From the NCBI RefSeq assembly GCF_900102175.1, contig NZ_FNKN01000001.1, positions 682,001 to 746,000 of the forward strand: 64,000 nucleotides of DNA. The letters run 5' to 3'. Source of the stretch: Microbacterium sp. cf332 (GTDB lineage: Bacteria; Actinomycetota; Actinomycetes; Actinomycetales; Microbacteriaceae). Below, piece by piece: positions 44,655-52,752 of the stretch; the stretch's first letter is position 1, and each line of letters opens with the position of its first letter. The translations under genes and the position numbers were made by a program. The notes beneath the pieces were generated by a model. The model saw only the letters and a program-made list of their open reading frames with translations. It was not told the origin of the DNA and ran no database searches.

Positions 44655-44690
44655 GAACCCCCGGGGACGTCCCCGGGGGTTCTGTTCTTT
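44655..44690 (+). terminator. Terminator of the fab operon
   Basis: A perfect inverted repeat of 13 bp (44655-44667 with 44670-44682) is followed by TGTTCTTT, so it has both a very stable stem and a T-rich tail. Confidence 0.8.
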
Positions 44691-44790
44691 CTTCGGTCAG
44701 CCGGTGCCTACGTGCTCTCGTCCCCCGGGATCGCGCCACCGGGGTCCGGTACGGACGCACGCATCGGCTGAGGCCAGTGCGGTGGCGGCG

Positions 44791-45294
44791 TCAGCCCACC
44801 TTGTGCAGCCAGACCACTGCGGCGTCATCACCCGCGTGGCGGAACGGCTCGAGCTCCTCGTCCCAGGCCGCGCCCAACGCGACGTCGAGCTCGCGCTGCA
44901 GCTCGCGCACATCGCCCGCCGCGATCTCCATCGCGTATCGGATGCGATCCTCGGCGATGACGACGTTGCCGGAGGCATCCGTCTGCGCGTAATGGATGCC
45001 GAGACTCGGGGTGTGCATCCACCGCCCGCCGTCGCTTCGCGGCGTCGGGTCTTCGGAGACCTCGAAGCGAAGGTGCTCCCACCCGCGGATGGCGGTCGCG
45101 AGGGCTGCGCCCGTACCCGCCGGGCCCTCCCAGTAGAACTCCGCGCGGCGGCTGCCGTCGAGCACCGGCTGGTCGTCCCAGTCGAAGCTGACGGCGCGTC
45201 CGAGAGCGCGTCCTGCCGCCCACTCGAGGTGCGGGCACAACGCGCGCGGCGCGGAGTGGATGAAGATCACTCCACGCGCTTGTGGTGTCGCCAT
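44791..45294 (-). CDS. DUF3145 family protein
   Basis: A 167-aa soluble protein found throughout actinobacteria. Characteristic pieces are GVIFIHSAPRALCPHLEWA, FYWEGPAGTGAALATAI, WEHLRFEVSEDPT and GDVRELQRELDVALGAAWDE. Function unknown. GGAGAAG precedes the ATG, and a promoter with both -35 and -10 is found upstream. Confidence 0.85.
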   Translation of the reverse strand: MATPQARGVIFIHSAPRALCPHLEWAAGRALGRAVSFDWDDQPVLDGSRRAEFYWEGPAGTGAALATAIRGWEHLRFEVSEDPTPRSDGGRWMHTPSLGIHYAQTDASGNVVIAEDRIRYAMEIAAGDVRELQRELDVALGAAWDEELEPFRHAGDDAAVVWLHKVG

Positions 45295-45371
45295 GACTTC
45301 TCCGTTTCATCAGGTACGTCTTCCCCTACGACCTGTGACCGGATGCCGGCGATTGTTCGGTTATGGCGTCG

Positions 45372-45401
45372 ATTATCGCCTACGAAGCTGAAGAATCACA
45401 A
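45372..45401 (-). promoter_or_regulatory. Promoter of the DUF3145 gene
   Basis: On the minus strand TTGTGA (45396-45401) and GATAAT (45372-45377) are separated by 18 bases, giving a transcript with a leader of about 70 bases. Confidence 0.6.
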
Positions 45402-45492
45402 GCGTGTCACGGTTTCGCATCCGAGCCGCTGTCAAGCGGGTTATGCGCGCCTGCGGAGACGGCCATCGTGGGCGGGGACGAAAGGATGCATC

Positions 45493-45669
45493 ATGACCGA
45501 CAGCACTCCCCACCACCGCGATGCCGACGACGCCCACGCCGATGACGGTGCCCCCACCGATGCCGTGAGCGACGAAGTAAAGACCGACGCTGCTCTCGCG
45601 GAGACCGACCTGGCCGGGTCGGACGACGACCCCGACCTGCCCGAGGAGCCCGCCCTCACGCACCCGTGA
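45493..45669 (+). CDS. Small very acidic protein
   Basis: A 58-aa protein, MTDSTPHHRDADDAHADDGA onward, made largely of Asp, Glu, Ala and Thr, probably disordered. AAAGGA lies six bases before the ATG and a strong hairpin follows its stop, supporting a real gene. The long open frame upstream is not coding. No family recognised. Confidence 0.5.
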   Translation: MTDSTPHHRDADDAHADDGAPTDAVSDEVKTDAALAETDLAGSDDDPDLPEEPALTHP

Positions 45670-45689
45670 CCGCGGCGCCCGGACCTGCG

Positions 45690-45717
45690 CGAATGGCCGC
45701 CCGCGGGCGGCCATTCG
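45690..45717. terminator. Hairpin terminator between the acidic protein and tRNA-Met
   Basis: A perfect 13-bp stem (45690-45702 with 45705-45717) with a tiny loop; both converging units, including the tRNA six bases away, could use it. Confidence 0.65.
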
Positions 45718-45722
45718 TCGTG

Positions 45723-45796
45723 TAGGGCGGGTGGGACTTGAACCCACGATCGTCGGGTTATGAGCCCGCTGCCTTGACCAGCTTGGCCACCGCCCC
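45723..45796 (-). tRNA. tRNA with CAT anticodon, probably elongator tRNA-Met
   Basis: Acceptor GGGGCGG/CCGCCCT (with a G-T closing pair), anticodon stem GCGGG with loop CTCATAA (anticodon CAT), T stem GTGGG/CCCAC with TTCAAGT loop. CAT could also belong to tRNA-Ile modified at C34 or to initiator tRNA; I cannot separate these with certainty. CCA not encoded. Confidence 0.85.
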
Positions 45797-45844
45797 CTGC
45801 GATGACGAGCCTATCGCGCGGCGTCCGCCGGCCGCGCGTGGGGC

Positions 45845-46834
45845 TCAGTCGTCGATCGGGCGGCCCTTGCTCCCCCGCGGTATCGGCAGCTGCTGGCTGT
45901 CGAGGATGACCTGCGGGTGGTTGCGCGCGAGCGACGTGACACCGTAGACCGCGACCGCACCGGCCACGACGAATCCGACGAACGCCGGCCACGGAGCGGT
46001 CGCCGCCTCACGGAGGATGGCGATGCCGATGATCACGGCGACGATCGGGTCGATGACGGTCAGCCCGGCGATGACGAGGTCGGGCGGTCCGACGGAGTAC
46101 GCCGTCTGCACGAAGTACGCGCCCACAGCCGTCGCGGCGATGAGCCCGACGAGGCAGAGCAGCGTCAGCCACTCGAAGTCGCCGTTCTGGATGCGCGAGA
46201 TGACGACCTTGGCGAGCGTCGCGACGAAGCCGTAGATGATGCCCGACGCAGCGATGTAGAAGAGCGGCTTGGCCCCCTTGCGGACGAGCAGCCACACACC
46301 CCCCGAGATGACGAGGACGCCCGCCAGGAGGGCGAGGATCGTGATCAGCTGCCCCTCGTCGATGGGCTCCTCCGTCGCGACCAGCGCCGCGACGGTGACG
46401 AAGGCGAGGATGCCGCCGACGCACAGGATGATGGAGCGGACCGAGCGCCGCGTGGGCTTGACTCCCGTGATGCGTGTGTTGAGGAGTGTCGTGATCACGA
46501 GCGAGATCGCGCCGAGCGGCTGCACGAGGATGAGCGGCGCGAAGGTGAGCGCCGCGAGCTGGCACACGATGGCGAGGCCGAGCATCACGGTGCCGGCGAC
46601 CCAGGACGGGCGCGCGAGGAGGCTCTTGAGCTGAGCGCCGCTCAGGCCTGCGCTCCCCGACGAGTTGGTGAGACGTTCGACCTTCTGCACTCCGCGGTGC
46701 TGGTACAGCGCGCCGAACGACATGAACACGGCGCCGAGCAGTGCCAGCGGGATGCCGATGAGGATCCTGGGTTCGCGGAAGACGCCGATCAGCTGATCGG
46801 TGACGTCATCGAGGGACGCGACAAACGGAATCAC
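45845..46834 (-). CDS. DMT-superfamily membrane transporter
   Basis: A 329-aa polytopic membrane protein with about nine or ten hydrophobic segments in two repeated halves, for example LIGIPLALLGAVFMSFGALY, SWVAGTVMLGLAIVCQLAAL and AFVGFVVAGAVAVYGVTSL. The overall pattern is that of drug/metabolite or NIPA-like magnesium transporters; substrate unknown. The GTG follows a TATGGT -10 element by six bases, divergent from def and only 43 bases from its start codon. Confidence 0.75.
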   Translation of the reverse strand: MIPFVASLDDVTDQLIGVFREPRILIGIPLALLGAVFMSFGALYQHRGVQKVERLTNSSGSAGLSGAQLKSLLARPSWVAGTVMLGLAIVCQLAALTFAPLILVQPLGAISLVITTLLNTRITGVKPTRRSVRSIILCVGGILAFVTVAALVATEEPIDEGQLITILALLAGVLVISGGVWLLVRKGAKPLFYIAASGIIYGFVATLAKVVISRIQNGDFEWLTLLCLVGLIAATAVGAYFVQTAYSVGPPDLVIAGLTVIDPIVAVIIGIAILREAATAPWPAFVGFVVAGAVAVYGVTSLARNHPQVILDSQQLPIPRGSKGRPIDD

Positions 46835-46840
46835 CTCTCG

Positions 46841-46846
46841 ACCATA
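46841..46846 (-). promoter_or_regulatory. -10 element of the DMT transporter gene, leaderless type
   Basis: TATGGT on the minus strand, six bases before the GTG at 46834. Confidence 0.5.
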
Positions 46847-46865
46847 ACGGCGAAGCAGGCTCGAT

Positions 46866-46871
46866 TAGGCT
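46866..46871 (+). promoter_or_regulatory. -10 element of def, leaderless type
   Basis: TAGGCT ends six bases before the GTG at 46878; back to back with the transporter promoter. Confidence 0.6.
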
Positions 46872-46877
46872 CGCAAC

Positions 46878-47444
46878 GTGCCCGTTCTTCCGATTCGCAT
46901 CATGGGCGACCCCGTGCTGCACGCCCCCGCCGAGCCCGTCACCGAGATCACGGACGAGGTCCGCCGGCTCGTGGCGGACATGTACGAGACGATGGATGCC
47001 GCTCCCGGCGTCGGGCTGGCCGCCCCGCAGGTCGGCGTGGGCCTGCGCATCTATGTGTACACGTACCAGGACGACGACGGCGCGCCGTGGCGCGGCGAGA
47101 TCATCAATCCGGAGCTCTGGATCCGGCCGCTCGAGCCGGGAGCCCCCGACCCCGACGAGGAGTCCGAGGGGTGCCTGTCGTTTCCCGGCGAACGGTTCCC
47201 GCTGCGGCGGTCGGAGGAGGTTCTGGTAACGGGAACGGATCTCGAGGGCTCCCCCGTCGAGATCCGTGTCGACGGGTGGCGCGCTCGCATCATGCAGCAC
47301 GAGTTCGATCACCTCGACGGCATCCTGTACATCGACCGGCTCGACGACTCCGACTGGAAGACGACGCAGAAGATCGCTCGCAAGCGCGGGTGGGGCCGGC
47401 CGGGGAGCGCGTGGATGCCCGGCGTCGACGACCTGGACGCCTGA
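46878..47444 (+). CDS. def: Peptide deformylase
   Basis: A 188-aa metalloenzyme that removes the formyl group from nascent proteins. The three motifs are present: GVGLAAPQVGV, EGCLSFPGE (metal-binding Cys) and QHEFDHLDGI (two metal-binding His and the catalytic Glu). It begins at a GTG directly downstream of a -10 element. glsA follows six bases after the stop. Confidence 0.95.
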   Translation: MPVLPIRIMGDPVLHAPAEPVTEITDEVRRLVADMYETMDAAPGVGLAAPQVGVGLRIYVYTYQDDDGAPWRGEIINPELWIRPLEPGAPDPDEESEGCLSFPGERFPLRRSEEVLVTGTDLEGSPVEIRVDGWRARIMQHEFDHLDGILYIDRLDDSDWKTTQKIARKRGWGRPGSAWMPGVDDLDA

Positions 47445-47450
47445 GACTCC

Positions 47451-48377
47451 GTGGGCACCGCCATCGACCCGCGAGGGTACGACATCGATGCGCTGCGCGA
47501 GCGCGTCCTGCCCGAACGCGCCGGTGAGCGGGCGACCAGCATCCCGCAGCTCGCCGACGCCGACCCCGAGCTGTGCGCCATCGCGCTCGCACTCCCCGAC
47601 GGTTCGGTACGTTCCACGTCCGGTGGCCGCACCCCGTTCAGCATCCAGTCGGCGGTGAAGCCCTTCCTGTTCGCGCTCGCTCTCGCCGACACCGATGGCC
47701 GAGCGCTCGAGCGGGTCGGCATCGAACCGACGGGTGAGGCCTTCGACGCGATCAAGCTCGAGAGCGACACCGGTCGCCCGCCGAATCCGATGGTCAACGC
47801 CGGCGCGATCCTCACCTGCGCCCTCGTGCAGGGAGGAAGCCCCGACGCGCGGACCGACCGCATCCTGACGGGTCTGTCGCGCTTCGCGGGGCGCCGGCTC
47901 GACATCGACGACGCCGTCGCGCGCAGCGAGCATCTGCTCGGCGACCGCAACCACGCCCTGGCCCATCTGATGCGAGCGGAGGGCACCCTCGCCGTCTCCG
48001 CCGACGACGCCGTCGCCGTGTACGCGAGCGCCTGCGCCGTCCTGGTGGACGCCGAGACCCTCGCCGTGATGGGCGCGACCCTGGCCCTCGGCGGTGTGAA
48101 CCCGGTCACCGGCGAGCGCGTGGTGTCTGCGGAGATCGCGCGCGACACGGTCGCGGTGATGGCGACGTGCGGTGTCTACGACGGCTCCGGCCGGTGGATG
48201 CGCGCCGTCGGGGTGCCCGCGAAGTCCAGCGTGTCGGGTGCCATCGTGCTGTCGGCACCCGGCTCCCTCGGGGCGGCACTGGTCAGCCCGCCGCTCGACG
48301 AGCAGGGGACGAGCGTTCGCGGTCGCATCGCGGCGGCGGAGCTGAGTGCCGGCCTCGGGTTGCACGTCTTCGGCTGA
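47451..48377 (+). CDS. glsA: Glutaminase
   Basis: A 308-aa enzyme of the serine-dependent beta-lactamase-like glutaminase family, converting glutamine to glutamate and ammonia. The catalytic S-x2-K is in FSIQSAVKPFLFALAL; other conserved parts are PPNPMVNAGAILTCALV and YDGSGRWMRAVGVPAKSSVS. GTG start, six bases after def, so co-transcribed. A hairpin terminator follows. Confidence 0.92.
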   Translation: MGTAIDPRGYDIDALRERVLPERAGERATSIPQLADADPELCAIALALPDGSVRSTSGGRTPFSIQSAVKPFLFALALADTDGRALERVGIEPTGEAFDAIKLESDTGRPPNPMVNAGAILTCALVQGGSPDARTDRILTGLSRFAGRRLDIDDAVARSEHLLGDRNHALAHLMRAEGTLAVSADDAVAVYASACAVLVDAETLAVMGATLALGGVNPVTGERVVSAEIARDTVAVMATCGVYDGSGRWMRAVGVPAKSSVSGAIVLSAPGSLGAALVSPPLDEQGTSVRGRIAAAELSAGLGLHVFG

Positions 48378-48434
48378 GCGACTCCCCGCCGTGCACCCCG
48401 AGCGGCTCGGGCACCGCGCGGCCCGGGCAGGAAA

Positions 48435-48461
48435 AAGGCCCGGGGTGGAAGCCCGGGCCTT
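48435..48461. terminator. Hairpin terminator after def-glsA
   Basis: A perfect 10-bp stem (48435-48444 with 48452-48461), 7-base loop, preceded by GAAAA, so it can also stop transcription of the opposite strand beyond tRNA-Asn. Confidence 0.7.
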
Positions 48462-48496
48462 AGGTGAGAGCCGCGGTAGATAACGCGGGTCTCTCG

Positions 48497-48569
48497 CTCC
48501 CCGGCTTGGACTCGAACCAAGAACCTATCGGTTAACAGCCGATTGCTCTGCCAATTGAGCTACCGAGGA
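48497..48569 (-). tRNA. tRNA-Asn(GTT)
   Basis: 73 nt: acceptor TCCTCGG/CCGGGGA, D arm GCTC/GAGC, anticodon arm ATCGG/CCGAT with anticodon GTT, T arm CTTGG/CCAAG with TTCGAGT loop, discriminator G. CCA not encoded. Confidence 0.95.
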
Positions 48570-48662
48570 TCAGTCACCCGCTCGCGCTGGGCAACCCGTC
48601 CATATTAGCAAAGCTCGGGGGGTGCTCACGACACGGGATGCGTGCCGGGCGGGTCGCACCGC

Positions 48663-49439
48663 TCACGACGCGCGCGAGCGGCCATCCGGCGTCCAGACGA
48701 CATCCGACGCACTCTGCCCGTACCCCACCGGGCGACCGGCGTGCAGAACGAGCGCGGCGGCGTCCAGCTCGTCCGCGGTCTCCGCGTCGTTCGTCGCGAT
48801 CACGATCGCCATGCCCGTGTCGTCGCGGCGAGAGAGCAACGCCTCGCGCGCCGCTATCCGCACCTCGATGTCGAGGTTCGCGTAGGGGTCGTCGCCGATG
48901 AAGATCTTCGGGTCGAGGACGAGCGCACGTGCGAGCGCGACGCGCTGGCGCATGCCTGCGCTGAGCTCGTACGGATACTGCGAGGCGACCCCGAGCGGCA
49001 GGTGCAACTCGTCGAGGAGCGACGCGACGCGCAGCGACAGCGCTCGCTGGCTCACCCGCCGATCGCGCGCCGTGATGGGCTCGGCGATGACCTCCGAGAC
49101 GGTGAGGCGGGCCGGCAGGGCAGCACCCGCCGCCTGCGGCATGTGGCCCGCGTAGTACGTGAGCATGCGACGGGAACGACCGCCCTTGCGCACCGACAGC
49201 CCCGCGACCTCGGCGGAGCCGCCCACGACGCCCACGTCGGACGGCGCCGTGCCCGCGAGGACGGCGAGCAGGGTCGACTTGCCCGACCCGGTCGCGCCCA
49301 TGACCGCGAGCGCTTCGCCGGCCCGGACCGTCAGGCTGACCCCCTCGACCACGCGATCGGAGTCGCCCGTCCGCGCGATCGAGAGATCGTCGCAGCGGAC
49401 CGCGATTTCCGCGTCGGGGCGTCGAGACATGCGCTTCAT
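48663..49439 (-). CDS. Orphan ABC transporter-type ATPase with altered catalytic residues
   Basis: A 258-aa ABC ATPase starting MKRMSRRPDAEIAVRCDDLS (a second ATG three codons later is possible). Walker A is VMGATGSGKSTLL and the signature region is YELSAGMRQRVALARALV. The Walker B end reads FIGDDPYANLD, with Asp where the catalytic Glu is normally found, and the H-loop reads VIATNDAETA, with Asn in place of His. No permease gene is adjacent. It may hydrolyse ATP poorly or act in a regulatory role; the membrane partner is unknown. Confidence 0.75.
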   Translation of the reverse strand: MKRMSRRPDAEIAVRCDDLSIARTGDSDRVVEGVSLTVRAGEALAVMGATGSGKSTLLAVLAGTAPSDVGVVGGSAEVAGLSVRKGGRSRRMLTYYAGHMPQAAGAALPARLTVSEVIAEPITARDRRVSQRALSLRVASLLDELHLPLGVASQYPYELSAGMRQRVALARALVLDPKIFIGDDPYANLDIEVRIAAREALLSRRDDTGMAIVIATNDAETADELDAAALVLHAGRPVGYGQSASDVVWTPDGRSRAS

Positions 49440-49483
49440 CCTGCCTGTTTCGTCCCTCGACCGCTACTCGGACGAGACCGTGC

Positions 49484-51379
49484 CTATTCGGCTTCCATGA
49501 GCTGGCGGAGGCGCAGATCGAGATCGCGGATGGCGACACCGATCGACCGGAAATCGGGCGAGCCGGGCTCCAACCGCTGCTGCGCACTCCGGAGCTCCGC
49601 CTTCTCGCGCTCGAGCGCTCGCTGCCGCAGCTTGCGCAGCGACTCCATCGCGGTCGTCTGAGCGATGCGCTCCGTGCCCGCGGGGAAGTCCGCCGTCAAC
49701 AGCTCGATGGCGAGCGTGCGGTACGGCTCGCGCGTCGCGTCGACGGCGGCGGAGGTCCAGCCGGGCCGGGTCATGTCGGATTGCATCGACACCGCCTGAC
49801 GCACCGCCTCGAGCGCGGGATGCGGCATCGGGAGCCCCAGGGCGATGTCGACCGCCTGCTTGTCGAGGAGGTGCCCGTACTGCAGCACCCCCATCAGGGC
49901 GCGCTTCTCGAGCTCGAGGGCCGGCGGCAGCGATGCGAGAGTCACCCGGACCGACGCCGGGGCGGAGTCGGTCGACGGCGCGCCCCCGCCCGGAACACCA
50001 CCGCCGGTGGTGGGCGACGTCTCCCCGCGTCCGCGCTCGGCCGGGCCCGCAGGGGCCGCCGAACGACGTGCCGCGCGCTCGACCTCGGGCTGCACCTCGG
50101 CGAGGTCGAGCCCGAGCTTGCCGGCGAGCACGCGGGTGTACCCCGGCCGCAACGCGGCATCGCGGATGTCGGCGACGATCGGCGCCGCCGCGCGCAAGGC
50201 CCCGATACGGCCCTCCACCGTCGACAGGTCGAAGGTCGACAGCCGCTGGTCCATGACGAACTCGAACATCGGGGCCTTCGCCTCGACCAGAGCACGGACG
50301 GCGGCATCGCCTCGGTTCAGCCGGAGGTCGCAGGGGTCGTAGCCGTCGGGCGCGACCGCGACGTACGTCTGAGCGGCGAAGCGCTTCTCGTCGCCGAAAG
50401 CGCGCAGCGCGGCCTTCTGGCCGGCAGCATCCGGATCGAAGGTGAAGACGACCTCGCCCGAGCTCCCCTCGCTGTCGCCCATCACCCGCCGGAGGACGGT
50501 GATGTGGTCGGAGCCGAAGGCGGTGCCGCACGACGCGATCGCGCCGGTGACACCGGCGAGGTGACAGGCCATGACGTCGGTGTACCCCTCGACGACGACC
50601 ACGCGGTGCTCGCGCGAGATCGACTTCTTGGCGAGGTCGAGCCCGTATAGCACCTGCGCCTTCTTGTAGATCGGCGACTCCGGCGTATTCAGGTACTTCG
50701 GGCCTTGATCGTCGTCGTAGAGCCGCCGGGCGCCGAAGCCGATCGTCTGCCCGGCGACGTCGCGGATGGGCCAGACCACGCGCCCGCGGAAGCGGTCGTA
50801 CACCCCGCGCTGGCCCTTGGAGACCAGTCCCCCCGTGAGCAGCTCCTCGTCGGTGAAGCCCTGCGAGCGCAGCGCATCGCGCAGCGCCGACCACCCCTGG
50901 GGTGCGTAGCCGACACCGAAGTGCGCCGCCGCCCCCGCGTCGAAGCCCCGCTCGCCGAGGAACTGACGGGCGGCCTGCGCGTCGGGGGACGACAGCTGCG
51001 AGCGATAGAACTCCGCCGCAGCGGTGTGGGCGGCGTACAGGCGCGACCGGCCGCTCGTCTCGGGGGCGGCCGCCCCGTCCTCGTAGTGCAGCTGGTAGCC
51101 GATCCGCGCCGCGAGGCGCTCGACCGCCTCCGTGAACGACAGGTGGTCCATCGCGCGCAGGAACGAGTAGACGTCGCCCGACTCGCCGCATCCGAAGCAG
51201 TGGTAGTACCCGACCTGCGGGCGGACATGGAAGCTCGGGCTGCGCTCGTCGTGGAACGGGCAGAGGCCCTTGAGCGACCCGACGCCGGCCGTCTTCAACG
51301 CGACACGCTCGCCGACGATGTCGCCGATGTTGATGCGTGCCTTGACCTCTTCGATGTCGGTCTGTCGGATCCGCGCCAT
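49484..51379 (-). CDS. dnaG: DNA primase
   Basis: A 631-aa primase that makes RNA primers at replication forks. The N-terminal CHC2 zinc finger is CPFHDERSPSFHV with YYHCFGCGESGDVYSF; the Toprim catalytic core has VVVEGYTDVMACHLAG and FTFDPDAAGQKAALRAF; the C-terminal helicase-binding region follows a Pro/Gly-rich linker. Its ATG overlaps the dgt stop (ATGA). It is the third gene of a dus-dgt-dnaG unit, an order common in actinobacteria. Confidence 0.95.
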   Translation of the reverse strand: MARIRQTDIEEVKARINIGDIVGERVALKTAGVGSLKGLCPFHDERSPSFHVRPQVGYYHCFGCGESGDVYSFLRAMDHLSFTEAVERLAARIGYQLHYEDGAAAPETSGRSRLYAAHTAAAEFYRSQLSSPDAQAARQFLGERGFDAGAAAHFGVGYAPQGWSALRDALRSQGFTDEELLTGGLVSKGQRGVYDRFRGRVVWPIRDVAGQTIGFGARRLYDDDQGPKYLNTPESPIYKKAQVLYGLDLAKKSISREHRVVVVEGYTDVMACHLAGVTGAIASCGTAFGSDHITVLRRVMGDSEGSSGEVVFTFDPDAAGQKAALRAFGDEKRFAAQTYVAVAPDGYDPCDLRLNRGDAAVRALVEAKAPMFEFVMDQRLSTFDLSTVEGRIGALRAAAPIVADIRDAALRPGYTRVLAGKLGLDLAEVQPEVERAARRSAAPAGPAERGRGETSPTTGGGVPGGGAPSTDSAPASVRVTLASLPPALELEKRALMGVLQYGHLLDKQAVDIALGLPMPHPALEAVRQAVSMQSDMTRPGWTSAAVDATREPYRTLAIELLTADFPAGTERIAQTTAMESLRKLRQRALEREKAELRSAQQRLEPGSPDFRSIGVAIRDLDLRLRQLMEAE

Positions 51380-52752
51380 CAGAGCCCTTCGATGGGCTCG
51401 GGCAGCGCGAAATGGCTCGGCGCGGTGGCCCGGGGGTCGGACGACCACAGCCCGAGTTCGCGCAGGTCGACCGGACCCACCAGGCGTCCGTGCCACTCGA
51501 TGGCGAACCGGTCGGTCAGCGTCGCCACCTGATCGACGATGACACGACGACGAGCGGCATCCGTCACGGCCGCCGCGAAGTCCTCGGCGTGCAGCGCGTC
51601 GAGGTGCTCGGGGCGGTCCCACAGCGCGTCCGCGAGACGCCGCAGCACGCGGCGCTGCTCCTTGTAGAGACCCTTCCGCCCCTCGATCGATACCACGAAG
51701 GCGCCGATGACGCCCTTGAGCACCGCCATCTCGACCTCGATCACGCGCGGGACGATGACGCGGCCGCGGAAACGCGTCAGAACGGGGATGTCGTAGTGCT
51801 CGCGGGTCGCCGCCGTGGCGGCGCGAGCGAAACGTCCGATGAGGTCCGACGTGAGGTTCTTCAGGCGCGCCATGGCGGACCGCGAGCCGTCGTACGACGT
51901 GAGCCATTCGGGCAGGCGGGTGAGGCGGTAGAGCGCGTCGCCGAGCTCGTCCTTCGTGAACCCGTACCCGACCCAGCTCTGGATGGCGGTCAGCAGCGCC
52001 TCGCGCTCCCTCGGGTCGGCGAGACGCGCGGGGTCGAGGTAGCCGTTCAGCACGGCGTCCTCGAAGTCGTGCACGGAGTAGGCGATGTCGTCGGAGAGGT
52101 CCATGACCTCCGCCTCGATGCATCGCAGCCGGCCCGGCGCGCCCTCGCGCATCCACCGGAACACCGCCTCGTCCTCGGGGTAGACGCCGAACTTCTGGCG
52201 CCCACCGGGGTCGGGAATGGCGTGCTCGACGGTCCAGGGGTACTTGCACGTCGCGTCGAGACTCGCGCGCGTGAGATTCAGACCCGCGCTCTGACCGAAC
52301 GCGTCGACGACCTTCGGCTCGAGCCGCGAGAGGATGCGCAGCGATTGCGCGTTGCCCTCGAACCCCCCGATGTCCTCGGCCCAGTCGTTGAGTGCCCGCT
52401 CACCGTTGTGACCGAACGGCGGGTGGCCCAGGTCGTGGCACAGGCACGCCGTGTCGACGACATCGGGCGAGAGTTCCAGGGCGATCGCGAGCTCGCGCCC
52501 GACCTGTGCGACCTCGAGCGAGTGCGTCAGCCGGTTGCGGGCGAAGTCGGCGGGGCTCGCGGGGCTCAGCACCTGCGTCTTCGCGGCGAGACGGCGCAGG
52601 GCGCCGGAATGCAGCACACGCGCACGGTCGCGGGCAAAGCTGTCGCGGTGCGAGCGGTGCTCCTCGTGGTGGAAGCGGGCGGCGTCGTGGTCGGCGTAGC
52701 CGGTGGGCCGTCCCGCCGAGACGCCGACACCGCTCGTGATCTCAGCCCCCAC
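51379..52752 (-). CDS. dgt: Deoxyguanosinetriphosphate triphosphohydrolase-like protein
   Basis: A 457-aa HD-domain enzyme that removes triphosphate from dNTPs. Metal ligands are seen in RNRLTHSLEVAQVG and CLCHDLGHPPFGHNGE, with a further HD-type DLSDDIAYSVHDFEDA. The GTG chosen overlaps the dus gene by 11 bases and gives VGAEITSGVGVSAGRP, ahead of the conserved GYADHDAARF. It overlaps dnaG at the other end, so the three genes are translationally coupled. Confidence 0.9.
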   Translation of the reverse strand: MGAEITSGVGVSAGRPTGYADHDAARFHHEEHRSHRDSFARDRARVLHSGALRRLAAKTQVLSPASPADFARNRLTHSLEVAQVGRELAIALELSPDVVDTACLCHDLGHPPFGHNGERALNDWAEDIGGFEGNAQSLRILSRLEPKVVDAFGQSAGLNLTRASLDATCKYPWTVEHAIPDPGGRQKFGVYPEDEAVFRWMREGAPGRLRCIEAEVMDLSDDIAYSVHDFEDAVLNGYLDPARLADPREREALLTAIQSWVGYGFTKDELGDALYRLTRLPEWLTSYDGSRSAMARLKNLTSDLIGRFARAATAATREHYDIPVLTRFRGRVIVPRVIEVEMAVLKGVIGAFVVSIEGRKGLYKEQRRVLRRLADALWDRPEHLDALHAEDFAAAVTDAARRRVIVDQVATLTDRFAIEWHGRLVGPVDLRELGLWSSDPRATAPSHFALPEPIEGL

